A DNA stretch of 64,000 bases, from contig NZ_JAPNXM010000002.1 of assembly GCF_049472675.1 (NCBI RefSeq), forward strand, positions 201,753 through 265,752, given 5' to 3'. How positions within the stretch are numbered: the first letter of the stretch is position 1; every line of letters begins with the position of its first letter. Source of the stretch: Deferribacter thermophilus (lineage in GTDB: Bacteria; Chrysiogenota; Deferribacteres; Deferribacterales; Deferribacteraceae). The notes under the pieces are model-generated. The model worked only from the letters and a program-made list of their open reading frames with translations, was not told the origin of the DNA and did no database searches. The position numbers and the translations under genes are program-made. Positions 41,835 through 50,926 of this stretch are shown here, piece after piece.

Positions 41835-43178
41835 TTATCTAAAAAGATTTTTTAGCATATTTTTATCTATTTTCTGTTTCCCAGAAAATTGTTTTTTAAA
41901 TTTTTTCATCATTTTATTCATTTGTTGAAGTTGTGTTATTAATTTATTTACTTCTGATACAGATGTGCCACTACCTCTTGCTATCCTTCTTTTTCTACTT
42001 GCATTAAGTATTTTATAATTAGATCTCTCTAATGGGGTCATTGAATTTATAATAGCTTCAATTCTTTTAAAGTTTTTTTCATCCACTTCTATATTTCCAA
42101 GTCCAGAAAACCCAGGTAGAAGTTTTAATATACTTTCAAAGGAGCCCATTTTTTTTATCATTTTCATTTGTTGAAGCATATCATTGAAATCTAAGCCATG
42201 TTTTTGAATTTTATTAGCTAATTTCTCTGCCTCTTCTTCTTCGATAGCATCTTGAGCCATTTCAACAAGGGTTACAATATCACCCATCCCTAAAATTCTG
42301 GATGCCATTCTATCTGGATAAAAAGGCTCAAAGGCATCTAATTTTTCACCTGTACCAACAAATTTTAATGGTTTACCTGTGACTTCACGAATGGAAAGTG
42401 CCGCACCACCTCTGGCATCACCATCAAGTTTTGTAAGTATAACACCAGTTATATCTAAGATATCATTAAAAGTTTTTGCGACATTTACAGCATCTTGACC
42501 AGTCATTGCATCAGCAACAAAAAGGATTTCATCAGGATTGATTGCTTCTTTAATATTTTTGAGCTCATCCATCAATGTTTCATCAATATGAAGTCGTCCG
42601 GCTGTATCGATGATTACTACATCCTTTGCTGCAGATTTAGCATACTGTATTGCATCAGTAGCAATTTTTACTGCATCTTTTTCATCCCTTTTTGAAAACA
42701 CATCTACTTTGAGCTGCTTTCCTAAAACCTCTAACTGATCAATAGCAGCAGGTCTATAAATATCATCAGCAACGAGCAAAATATCCTTTTTATTTTTTTG
42801 GAAATATTTGGCTAATTTACCAGCAGTTGTGGTTTTACCAGAACCTTGAAGACCAACGAGCATGATTTTTGTGGGGGGGATAGGGTTGAGCTTTATTTTG
42901 GTGGATTGGTCACCACCACCTAATACATTTACTAATTCGTCATGAACTATTTTTATAAATACCTGATCAGGTGTTAAACTTTTAAGTACTTCTTCACCAA
43001 GAGCTTTTTCTTGGACGGCTGAAATAAATTTTTTAACTACTTTATAGTTAACATCAGCCTCTAAAAGGGCTAATCTTACTTGCTTAACAGCATCTTTTAT
43101 ATTATCTTCTGTTATTTTTGCCTGCCCTTTAATCTTCTTAAAGACAGCATTTAACTTTTCATGCAGTGTTGCAAACAT
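41835..43178 (-). CDS. ffh: Signal recognition particle protein Ffh
   Basis: 447 residues from ATG 43178 (AGGAG five bases upstream; a GTG at 43199 in frame is less likely). NG GTPase domain: GLQGSGKTTTAGKLAKYF, DTAGRLHID, and LTKLDGDARGGAALS. C-terminal M domain has PGFSGLGN and the RNA-binding RKRRIARGSG. Delivers nascent membrane proteins with 4.5S RNA and FtsY. First gene of the rpsP-khpA-rimM-trmD-rplS operon. Confidence 0.96.
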   Translation of the reverse strand: MFATLHEKLNAVFKKIKGQAKITEDNIKDAVKQVRLALLEADVNYKVVKKFISAVQEKALGEEVLKSLTPDQVFIKIVHDELVNVLGGGDQSTKIKLNPIPPTKIMLVGLQGSGKTTTAGKLAKYFQKNKKDILLVADDIYRPAAIDQLEVLGKQLKVDVFSKRDEKDAVKIATDAIQYAKSAAKDVVIIDTAGRLHIDETLMDELKNIKEAINPDEILFVADAMTGQDAVNVAKTFNDILDITGVILTKLDGDARGGAALSIREVTGKPLKFVGTGEKLDAFEPFYPDRMASRILGMGDIVTLVEMAQDAIEEEEAEKLANKIQKHGLDFNDMLQQMKMIKKMGSFESILKLLPGFSGLGNIEVDEKNFKRIEAIINSMTPLERSNYKILNASRKRRIARGSGTSVSEVNKLITQLQQMNKMMKKFKKQFSGKQKIDKNMLKNLFR

Positions 43179-43247
43179 AAAACTCCTATCACCTGCCACA
43201 TATTTAATTTTGCAAGAAAACCTAATTAACTCACCAAAATAGATTTG

Positions 43248-44780
43248 TCAATCACAAATTTCTTTAATTTCTAAAATTCTATCAATGCGGAAAATACGCT
43301 CTTCATTTCTCATTTTACAAAACCCTTTTAGCCCTGTGAAATCTTTTCCAGCATAAGTCATTTTCCCTATATCAGTAGGGATAATTACCCTTTTAGATTT
43401 TTCATCTTTGGTTTTTAGATATAAAATTTCAATATTTGATTTGTTTTCTATTGCTTTTTTAATTATTTCTATTTTTTTGTTTAAAGGTATTTTTTTCTCG
43501 GATAGTTGATACTGAAAGCTTGTAAGGAAGTTTACAACTTTTCTGTCTAAAATAATACTCTTTTTAGAGATTTTTTTTGTTATAATTACGCCGTCTAAAG
43601 AGGTGCACCTACTAAAGGCTACATAAAATTGACCAGGTGCAAAAAAATGATTTCTGGTATCTATTATGACATTATTAAAGGTTTTACCCTGACTTTTGTG
43701 TACAGTAATTGCATAAGCAGGTTTTATTGGAAATTGTGTATAAGAACCAACTGTCTCACTTACAATCTTTTTTGCTGATTTATCGTAATAGAATTTTATC
43801 ATATCCCATTTAAAAGGGGAAATTTCTACTAAATTGCCATTATCAAGAACAAGCTCAATAATCTTTTCTTCTGGGTATATGTTTGTTATAAACCCAATTG
43901 TTCCATTTACCCAAAGTTTATCTGGAGAATTTGTTAATAACATAACCTGAGTACCTATTTTTAATTGTAGATTTAAAGGTGTGGGAAGATTGTTTTTATC
44001 AAAATTCCCTTTTAAAGTACCAATTAGTTCGTATAATTTCCCATTAAGTTTAGAAAGTTTTTGGTTATTGATTTCTTCTGCATTTTTATTTATTGTTGTC
44101 AAATAAATATATCCTTCATCATTGTCTATTTTATCTTTGACTCGAGAATTTATTACTTTGATATCTTCGTCAGTTACAGTATTGTTTCTTATTCTGTTTA
44201 ATATATCTATAAATGTTTTGTCAGATTGGCGATAAATTTTTTCAAATTCAATGAATTCTAAATCGAGTTCTTTAAATATATTTGCTTCGAAAAAATAGGG
44301 TGATTTATATTTTATTTTAAAAGCTTTTTTTTGTTGTGATGTTAATACAGGTGGCAGTTGGTATAGATCCCCTATGAATATCATTTTTGTACCGCCAAAG
44401 GGGAGTTTTGGATTTTTCACCCTTTTTAAAAATAGATCGATACAATCTAATAAATCTGCTCGAACCATCGATATCTCATCGATTATTATGGTATGAATAT
44501 GTTTATATTGTTCGTAATCATAAATATAGAGATCAGGAATTTTGTCTGGAGTAATATCTATTGGAAATTGAAAAAAAGAGTGTATTGTTTCTCCACCAAT
44601 ATTGACTGCAGCAACTCCTGTGGGTGCAAGAACCACAGCATCTAAGGTAGCCTCATTTAATAGATATTTTAAAAAAGTAGATTTGCCAGTTCCTGCTTTT
44701 CCTGTGATTAATAAATGCTTTTCAGAGTTGAGAGCTAAGTCTAATGCTTTTTGAAACTCTGAATTGAAATCAAGCTTCAT
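43248..44780 (-). CDS. Pif1-like SF1B helicase with C-terminal WYL-like domain
   Basis: 510 residues. Helicase motifs: Walker A ITGKAGTGKSTFLKYL (~25-40), IIIDEISMVRADLLD, GDLYQLPPV, YRQSDKTF and late motif VHKSQGKTFNNVIID with VAFSRC. This is the Pif1 family (5'-3' helicase acting on replication forks and G-quadruplexes). After residue ~440, IEILYLKTKDEKSKRVIIP...GFCKMRNEERIFRIDRI fits a WYL-type ligand/nucleic-acid-binding domain, as in some thermophile Pif1 proteins. Follows the peptidase gene by 3 bases. Confidence 0.85.
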   Translation of the reverse strand: MKLDFNSEFQKALDLALNSEKHLLITGKAGTGKSTFLKYLLNEATLDAVVLAPTGVAAVNIGGETIHSFFQFPIDITPDKIPDLYIYDYEQYKHIHTIIIDEISMVRADLLDCIDLFLKRVKNPKLPFGGTKMIFIGDLYQLPPVLTSQQKKAFKIKYKSPYFFEANIFKELDLEFIEFEKIYRQSDKTFIDILNRIRNNTVTDEDIKVINSRVKDKIDNDEGYIYLTTINKNAEEINNQKLSKLNGKLYELIGTLKGNFDKNNLPTPLNLQLKIGTQVMLLTNSPDKLWVNGTIGFITNIYPEEKIIELVLDNGNLVEISPFKWDMIKFYYDKSAKKIVSETVGSYTQFPIKPAYAITVHKSQGKTFNNVIIDTRNHFFAPGQFYVAFSRCTSLDGVIITKKISKKSIILDRKVVNFLTSFQYQLSEKKIPLNKKIEIIKKAIENKSNIEILYLKTKDEKSKRVIIPTDIGKMTYAGKDFTGLKGFCKMRNEERIFRIDRILEIKEICD

Positions 44781-44783
44781 TAT

Positions 44784-45974
44784 TTATAGGTAAACTTCAA
44801 TAATGTCGTAATTAGTGCCTGTGATACATTTGCCACCATTTTTTGTAACGATATATGTATTTTCTATCCCCACCATTCCTATTCCATCTATACTTTTTTT
44901 GGGTTCAACAGCAATTACCATATTTTCTTCTAAAGGTATATCAAAACCCTTTGCTATTGCAGGAAATTCATCTACATTTAATCCAATACCGTGACCTAAA
45001 AATTTTACCTGATTTGATTTATAACCCATAAAACCGTTGAGAAAATCATTGTCAAGTTCGGCCATTATATTGTTATAAATTTCTTGTGGTGTAATTCCTG
45101 GTTTTAACATTTCTGCAACTTTATTTTGTATAGCTACACATTGTTTATGTATGTCGATAACTTTATTAGGTGTTTTACCAGTGTAATATATCTGTGTTTT
45201 ATCAGTATAATACCCCATATAGCCACATGCTGTATCTACATGAACTAACATATTTTTTTCTAATCTTGTTTCTCTGTTTCCAAAAAGCGGAACAGCTGGG
45301 CAGACCCCTTTTAAGCCACCAGGCCCATCAAATGAATTGAAATAATTTGAATTTTCACCAAAGCAAATATTTCCCAAATATAGCTCACCATTAAATGATT
45401 TAATTCTTGTTATTCCATGATGCCCTATTTTTAACATTTCGTTTAAGAGTAGTCTTGCAAAATCAAATTCGGTCATCCCCTCTACAAGAAGTTTTGGAAC
45501 AATATCTTCTTTTGTGATTCTATGAATTTCACCAGCTTTAACAATAAACTCAAGCTCATATTCACTTTTTATAGACCTTGTGTAATTTATTGCTAAATCA
45601 AGTGATTCTACCTTTTCAAAATTAAAATAAGAGTTAAACCTTTCAAAGATTGAAATTGGTGTGCTGTCTTTACTTATATGCACAGTTTTAGGTAAGTGAG
45701 TTATGTATTGGTTAATATCTCTAAAGCTTTTTATAGGAACGAGATTTTCAAATTCTGATTCTGCCAATGCTCTATCAAAGTTTCTTCTAATAAAAAAGTA
45801 GGGTTTATCATCTCTTTGAATAAAGAGTGTGCCGTTTTGCATTGTACCAGTGAGGTAAAAAATGTTAATTTTATCAAAAAAAACTGCGAGTTCCCATTCT
45901 GGTGCAAATTTATTCATTGTTTCTTTAAACATCTTTAATCTTCTTTGCAATTCGTCTTTTGGAGTTTTAATCAT
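44784..45974 (-). CDS. M24-family metallopeptidase (Xaa-Pro aminopeptidase-like)
   Basis: 396 residues. N-terminal creatinase-like domain, then the pita-bread catalytic domain with metal ligands in HVDTACGYMGYYTD (Asp pair), FLGHGIGLNVDEFP (His), VIAVEPK (Glu) and MVGIENTYIV (Glu). Probably releases N-terminal residues before proline. Start overlaps the sigma-factor stop by 4 bases. Confidence 0.88.
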   Translation of the reverse strand: MIKTPKDELQRRLKMFKETMNKFAPEWELAVFFDKINIFYLTGTMQNGTLFIQRDDKPYFFIRRNFDRALAESEFENLVPIKSFRDINQYITHLPKTVHISKDSTPISIFERFNSYFNFEKVESLDLAINYTRSIKSEYELEFIVKAGEIHRITKEDIVPKLLVEGMTEFDFARLLLNEMLKIGHHGITRIKSFNGELYLGNICFGENSNYFNSFDGPGGLKGVCPAVPLFGNRETRLEKNMLVHVDTACGYMGYYTDKTQIYYTGKTPNKVIDIHKQCVAIQNKVAEMLKPGITPQEIYNNIMAELDNDFLNGFMGYKSNQVKFLGHGIGLNVDEFPAIAKGFDIPLEENMVIAVEPKKSIDGIGMVGIENTYIVTKNGGKCITGTNYDIIEVYL

Positions 45975-46879
45975 AAAAGTTCCTCCAGATTGATTTTTTT
46001 GGTTTTTAGATGGTTTTTTAATTTTGTTAAAATTCGTTTTTCAATCTGTCTAACCCTTTCTCGAGTAACTCCCAATCGCTTACCTATACATTCAAGAGTT
46101 TCAGGTTCGCTCCCATCCAAGCCATATCTTCGTATTATTAATTTTTTTTCAGTTTCGTTTAGACATTCTATCCAGCTCATAATTAATTCTTTATTCTTTT
46201 GCTGTAAAACTTTCTTAAAAGGGTCATATTTATTATCTGGCTCTGGTAAAATATCATGTAAGGTGCTGGTATCATCTTCATTAATAGAGTTATCAATTGA
46301 GATGTTTTGCTGCATAGCATCGATAGCTTTTTGGATTGTTAAAAGAGACATTCCACATTCTGTAGCAAGCTCGAAAAGGGTAGGTTCTCTCTTTAATTTT
46401 CTTCTAAGTTTTTCTGATGCTTTTTTTACTTTTATGATATTTTCATTCATGTGAACGGGTATTCTAATCATGTTGGTTTGATTGACTATTGCTCGCTCCA
46501 TTGCTTGTCTAATCCACCATGTAGCATAAGTACTAAATTTGAACCCTTTTTTGTAATCAAATTTTTCTACAGCTTTGATTAACCCAATATTCCCTTCATT
46601 GATTAGGTCAATGAGAGGTAAGCCTCTATTGTTGTATTTTTTTGCTATGGAAACGACAAGCTTTAAATTACAATTTATCATTAATTTTTTAGCTTCTTCA
46701 TCTCCACTTTCAATTTTTTTTGCTAATTCAATCTCTTCTTCTTTTGTAAGTGTAGGGTATTTAGAAATCTCTGATAGATAAATCGATAGTGACTCTAAAT
46801 CATCACTTGATACAGAATCTTTAATGTCATCTAATTCTAATTCATCATCTTTTTCAAATTCAAAATCTAAATCCATCAT
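45971..46879 (-). CDS. Sigma-70-family sigma factor, RpoS/RpoD-like
   Basis: 302 residues. Region 1.2 LSIYLSEISKYPTLTKEEE, region 2 LKLVVSIAKKYNNRGLPLIDLINEGNIGL and FSTYATWWIRQAMERAI (-10 recognition), region 3 from ~150, and region 4 GVTRERVRQIEKRILTKLK (-35 recognition). Short region 1 and ~300 residues make it a group-2 (alternative) sigma rather than the housekeeping one. The pcm gene nearby recalls the pcm-rpoS neighbourhood of Proteobacteria, so a stationary/stress role is likely but inferred. Confidence 0.82.
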   Translation of the reverse strand: MMDLDFEFEKDDELELDDIKDSVSSDDLESLSIYLSEISKYPTLTKEEEIELAKKIESGDEEAKKLMINCNLKLVVSIAKKYNNRGLPLIDLINEGNIGLIKAVEKFDYKKGFKFSTYATWWIRQAMERAIVNQTNMIRIPVHMNENIIKVKKASEKLRRKLKREPTLFELATECGMSLLTIQKAIDAMQQNISIDNSINEDDTSTLHDILPEPDNKYDPFKKVLQQKNKELIMSWIECLNETEKKLIIRRYGLDGSEPETLECIGKRLGVTRERVRQIEKRILTKLKNHLKTKKINLEELL

Positions 46880-47313
46880 AACCTACTTATTTCATATAAA
46901 AAATCACTTTTATTTAAAAAGTTATTTTCGTGGACTAAAGGTGATTTGTAACTAAATACTTTTTTCCCTAATTTTAATGCTATTGCGATTTCACTTGCTG
47001 TGCCGTATTCACCGCCAACTGAAATTACAATATCCCCTGAAGATACTACCAAAATATTTCTTGCATGATTTAACCCTGTGGGAATAACAATATCACAGAA
47101 TGGATTAGCATCTTTTTTGTTATATGTAGGGATAATCCCAATTGTTAAACCGTTGTGTTTTTTTGCGCCCTTTAAAGCGTACTCCATTACCCCTGAGAGT
47201 CCACCAGTTATAACAGCATACCCTTTTTTTGCCATTAATTCACCGACAGATTCCGCAATGTGACAGATTTCAGGATCAAAACTTGATTGCCCTATAACAG
47301 ATACAGTATCCAC
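46876..47313 (-). CDS. LOG/SLOG-family protein (TIGR00725-like)
   Basis: 145 residues with GGLSGVMEYALKGAKK (PGGxGTxxE-like nucleotide pocket in this family), GIIPTYNKK and SVGGEYGTASEIAIALKLGK. Related to lysine decarboxylase-like/cytokinin-activating and other nucleotide-binding SLOG proteins; exact substrate unknown. Overlaps the sigma-factor start by 4 bases, so they are co-translated. Confidence 0.82.
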   Translation of the reverse strand: MDTVSVIGQSSFDPEICHIAESVGELMAKKGYAVITGGLSGVMEYALKGAKKHNGLTIGIIPTYNKKDANPFCDIVIPTGLNHARNILVVSSGDIVISVGGEYGTASEIAIALKLGKKVFSYKSPLVHENNFLNKSDFLYEISRL

Positions 47314-47381
47314 ATTATAGAATTAGTATTTTTTTAACTTTTCGTCAATAATTAATATTTTTTACCAAATAATTATTTTAT

Positions 47382-47981
47382 TTAAAATACAAATTTTACA
47401 AAGTTGCAATTACCGATTTTGCTTTCAATGAGTTTATTGTTTTCTTTTATGAATAATTTTAATTCACCTTTTAATGGAATAACCAATCTGCCGCCATTTT
47501 TTAACTGGTACAAAAGCTCTTGGGGTAATTCTTCTGCTCCAGCAGTTACAATTATTTTATCAAAAGGTGCATATTCTTCCCAACCGATTTTCCCATTATC
47601 AATTTTAAATCTTATATTATGAATATAGAGTCGTCTAATAATATTGGTAGCTCTACTATAAAGGGCAGGGATCCTTTCTACTGTGTACACTTCTGATACC
47701 AGTTTTGATAAAATTGCAGCTTGAAACCCAGACCCTGTACCAATTTCTAATACTCTGTCAGATGGTTGAGGGTTTAAAACTTTTGTCATTTTAGCTACTG
47801 TAGAAGGTTTAGAAATTGTTTGTCCATACCCTATAGGGAGAGCATCATCTTTGTATGCTAATTTAAGTAAAGCTTCATCAACAAAAAAATGGCGAGGAAC
47901 TTTTACAAAGGCTTCAGCTATTCTTTCATCATTGCATGCTGGAATAATTATATCTTTTATAAAATTTTCTGGTACTCTCAT
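47382..47981 (-). CDS. pcm: Protein-L-isoaspartate O-methyltransferase
   Basis: 199 residues. PRHFFVDEALLKLAYKDDALPIGYGQTISKP is the family signature, spread over residues 30-60, followed by the SAM loop VLEIGTGSGFQAAIL (~80-95). Starts repair of isomerised Asp/Asn residues, useful in thermophiles and stationary cells. Overlaps argB by 4 bases. Confidence 0.93.
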   Translation of the reverse strand: MRVPENFIKDIIIPACNDERIAEAFVKVPRHFFVDEALLKLAYKDDALPIGYGQTISKPSTVAKMTKVLNPQPSDRVLEIGTGSGFQAAILSKLVSEVYTVERIPALYSRATNIIRRLYIHNIRFKIDNGKIGWEEYAPFDKIIVTAGAEELPQELLYQLKNGGRLVIPLKGELKLFIKENNKLIESKIGNCNFVKFVF

Positions 47982-48856
47982 GCTATCACCTGTGTTCCTA
48001 TCCCTGAGTCTGTAAATATTTCTAGTAAAACAGAGTGCCTTATTCTGCCATCAATTATATGTGCTTTAGAAACACCATTTTCTACAGCATCTTTGCATGC
48101 GTCTATTTTTGGTATCATCCCACCTGTCAAAGTTCCATCCTTTTTTAAATTTTCTATTTCAGAAACTTTTATTGTGCTTATTAGATTTTTGTTTTTATCT
48201 AATACACCTACTACATCAGTTAAAAGTATAAGTTTTTCAGCTTTTAAAAATTTAGCGACACTTGATGCAACTAAATCAGCGTTTATATTATATGTTTCAA
48301 AATTATCATCTATCCCAACAGGTGCAATAACAGGTATAAAGTTTTTGGTTATATTTTCAAGTACTGCAACATTGACTGATTCTACAATTCCAACATGCCC
48401 TATATCTATAATTTCTGGGGTTTGGATAAAATCATCACTCTTTTTAATTAACAATTTTTTAGCTTTGATAAGATTGCCATCTTTCCCTGAGAGACCAATT
48501 GCATTTCCACCATGTTTGTTTATAAGCTTCACAATCTCTTTGTTTACACTTCCAGCTAAAACCATTTCCACGATATTCATTGTTTCTTTATCCGTTACTC
48601 TCATCCCTGATATGAACTTTGAGTCAATATTAAGTTTTTTAAGCATTTCACCTATTTGGGGACCGCCACCATGAACTATTACTACATTTATTCCTATAAA
48701 TTTTAGTAGTGTTATATCTTGAGCAAAACAACTTTTAAGTTCTTCATCAACCATTGCATGTCCACCATATTTTATTACAATGGTTTTACCATAAAATTTT
48801 CTTATATAAGGTAAAGCTTCTATGAGTATGTTTGCTTTTTCGATAAGTCTTTCCAT
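47978..48856 (-). CDS. argB: Acetylglutamate kinase
   Basis: 292 residues. IVIKYGGHAMVDEELK (ATP-binding Lys/Gly loop), VVIVHGGGPQIGEMLKKL, GLSGKDGNLI and GGMIPKIDAC are signature blocks. Phosphorylates N-acetylglutamate in arginine synthesis. Length and the N-terminal helix (residues 1-20) fit the arginine-sensitive hexameric type, but this is inference. Confidence 0.95.
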   Translation of the reverse strand: MERLIEKANILIEALPYIRKFYGKTIVIKYGGHAMVDEELKSCFAQDITLLKFIGINVVIVHGGGPQIGEMLKKLNIDSKFISGMRVTDKETMNIVEMVLAGSVNKEIVKLINKHGGNAIGLSGKDGNLIKAKKLLIKKSDDFIQTPEIIDIGHVGIVESVNVAVLENITKNFIPVIAPVGIDDNFETYNINADLVASSVAKFLKAEKLILLTDVVGVLDKNKNLISTIKVSEIENLKKDGTLTGGMIPKIDACKDAVENGVSKAHIIDGRIRHSVLLEIFTDSGIGTQVIA

Positions 48857-48866
48857 CGGTTTCTCC

Positions 48867-50366
48867 TCAAATATTGAATATATTTTTAAACTTTGTTAAT
48901 AAGTTTTGTGTAGATTTTATATTTTCTTTATTATTTGGTACTATTGTTTTTAGTTCATTTAATCTTTCTTCTAATATTTTTACAATATTGTTATACAAGC
49001 TGGTATTATGTAAGAAAACTTTAAATACAGGCCTTGAAATTTCTAAAAGGGTTGAATCGGTTTTTGTAATCACAGTTGCCATCCTTTTTTCTCCAGTTAA
49101 TAAACTCATTTCTCCAAACATATCACCTTTTGTTATTTCTGCAATTTTCTTTCCATTTTTTATTATTTCCAATTCGCCGTCAATTACTACAAACATTGAC
49201 TCTCCAGTTTCATTCTCCTTAATAATTGTAGTTCCAGCAGGAAAACTAACGATGTGAGAAAATTTCACAATATTAAATAATAAACTTTCAGGTAAATTTT
49301 GAAATAATGGGATTTTAGATATTAGTGATACAGTATTTGTAATATCAGCATCAGTGTTATCTTTTTTGTCCTCTAAAGGTTTTTGTATAATAGTTCTTAT
49401 TGGAAATGGTATCTCAATGTTTGCCATTTTAAATTCATACCATAAAGATGAATAAATTTCGTCTCTTGCATCTCTTAGATATCGATATTCTTTAATCCAA
49501 AAAGCTATATCATAGTCGATACTGAAATCATTATAGTTTTTAAGATAAATATTTATTTCCTTTGATTTATCAACATAGATACAATTTTTTAACACTTTCA
49601 TTACAACCTGTTTTAATTTTGCAGGTGGAGTGTCATAACTGACTCCAATGTTTAGCAAAATTCTCATTGATTTTTCCGGTTTGTTATAGTTTAAAAGATT
49701 TCCAGAAGAAATGGTATTATTCGGAATGATGAGATAAATATTATCAAGGGTTTTTAGCTTGGTATAGCGCCAGTTTATCTCTACTACTTCACCTGATTCA
49801 TTATCAACCTTTATCCAATCCCCAACATCAAAAGGCTTTTCAATCTGTATAATCAATCCTGAAATTAAGTTTCCTATAGTATCTTTCATGGAAAGACCGA
49901 TAATTGCAGTGAGTATAGCAGATGGTGTAAGTAGAGTTATTATATCGATATTAAAAACTATTCTCAGTATAGAAAGTATAAATATTACTAAGAATATTAA
50001 TTTTATTATATCAATAATGATATGTTTTATCTGTTTTTGTTTGTACTTTATGAGATAATCTTCAATATAAATTTTTACAATTAAGTTGTAAAAAATTGTA
50101 ATGATTAAAGCTAATTCAACAAATGAAGATATTTTATTTAAAATAGGTGAAAAGTTTATTTGTGATTTGAGTATTTCTAATATTATAATAATGAATAAAA
50201 AGTTGAGGTTCTTACTTAATGATTTATTAATATTGAATTTCTTAGTTAGTTTGTTTATGAGAAGTTTTGATACTAAAAAAAATAGAATTACGATTAATAC
50301 GATCAAAAACTCAATAAAATGTGTCTTTAAAAAATCAGCATTATATTTCGACAACAAACTCACCAA
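48867..50366 (-). CDS. MscS-type channel with C-terminal cNMP-binding domain
   Basis: 499 residues starting TTG 50366 or GTG 50363 (no ATG fits), overlapping the nitroreductase gene. Four N-terminal membrane segments (~15-35, 45-63, 75-95, 108-135) lead into the MscS pore helix and beta domain (TPSAILTAIIGLSMKDTIGN, PFDVGDWIKVDNESGEVVEI). A cNMP barrel at ~365-480 carries FGEMSLLTGEKRMATV with the cassette Glu and Arg. This fusion is the bCNG channel type, gated by cyclic nucleotide rather than tension alone. Confidence 0.9.
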   Translation of the reverse strand: MVSLLSKYNADFLKTHFIEFLIVLIVILFFLVSKLLINKLTKKFNINKSLSKNLNFLFIIIILEILKSQINFSPILNKISSFVELALIITIFYNLIVKIYIEDYLIKYKQKQIKHIIIDIIKLIFLVIFILSILRIVFNIDIITLLTPSAILTAIIGLSMKDTIGNLISGLIIQIEKPFDVGDWIKVDNESGEVVEINWRYTKLKTLDNIYLIIPNNTISSGNLLNYNKPEKSMRILLNIGVSYDTPPAKLKQVVMKVLKNCIYVDKSKEINIYLKNYNDFSIDYDIAFWIKEYRYLRDARDEIYSSLWYEFKMANIEIPFPIRTIIQKPLEDKKDNTDADITNTVSLISKIPLFQNLPESLLFNIVKFSHIVSFPAGTTIIKENETGESMFVVIDGELEIIKNGKKIAEITKGDMFGEMSLLTGEKRMATVITKTDSTLLEISRPVFKVFLHNTSLYNNIVKILEERLNELKTIVPNNKENIKSTQNLLTKFKNIFNI

Positions 50367-50847
50367 TTTCTTTTCTTTTTCTTTCTTTGATTGAATTTTC
50401 TTTTGGGTATCCTAATGGCGTCATTAACAGGGGGATTTCATTAGGTGGTAAATTTAAAGCTTCAATAACCTTTTTTTCATCAAAAGCAGCTATATAACAT
50501 GTCCCAAGTCCAACTTCAGTAGCGGCTAAAATAAAGTAATCAGCAATTATTGTGACATCGCATAAAAGATAATCTTTACCATCATTTCTTATCCAGTTGT
50601 TATCTGTTAATCCCACGAAAACAACAATAATTGGAGCTTCATTTAACCAGCTTCTAGGATAAGCTTCACATAATTTATTTTTTAAATTTTTATCTTTTAT
50701 TATATAAATTTTCCAAGGTTGCCTATTTGCAGCACTGGGTGCTAATCTTGCTACTTTTAAGATATAGTTTATCTTTTCTTCTTCGATGGATTTGGATAGA
50801 TAACCTCTAACTGAATATCTTTTGTTGACAAGATGATAAAATTCCAT
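50341..50847 (-). CDS. Nitroreductase-family flavoprotein
   Basis: 168 residues; KRYSVRGYLSKSIEEEKINY and ARLAPSAANRQPWKIYII are the FMN-binding signature of the family, with GLGTCYIAAF later. Probably an FMN oxidoreductase on quinones or nitro compounds; substrate unknown. RBS TAGGAGAAATTTT. First gene of a pair with the channel. Confidence 0.87.
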   Translation of the reverse strand: MEFYHLVNKRYSVRGYLSKSIEEEKINYILKVARLAPSAANRQPWKIYIIKDKNLKNKLCEAYPRSWLNEAPIIVVFVGLTDNNWIRNDGKDYLLCDVTIIADYFILAATEVGLGTCYIAAFDEKKVIEALNLPPNEIPLLMTPLGYPKENSIKERKRKEIGEFVVEI

Positions 50848-50926
50848 AAAATTTCTCCTAAATGAATATATAATTAATTATACAAATAAATTTGTTAACT
50901 GTAAAGAGTGAAACAATGGGGGGCAT

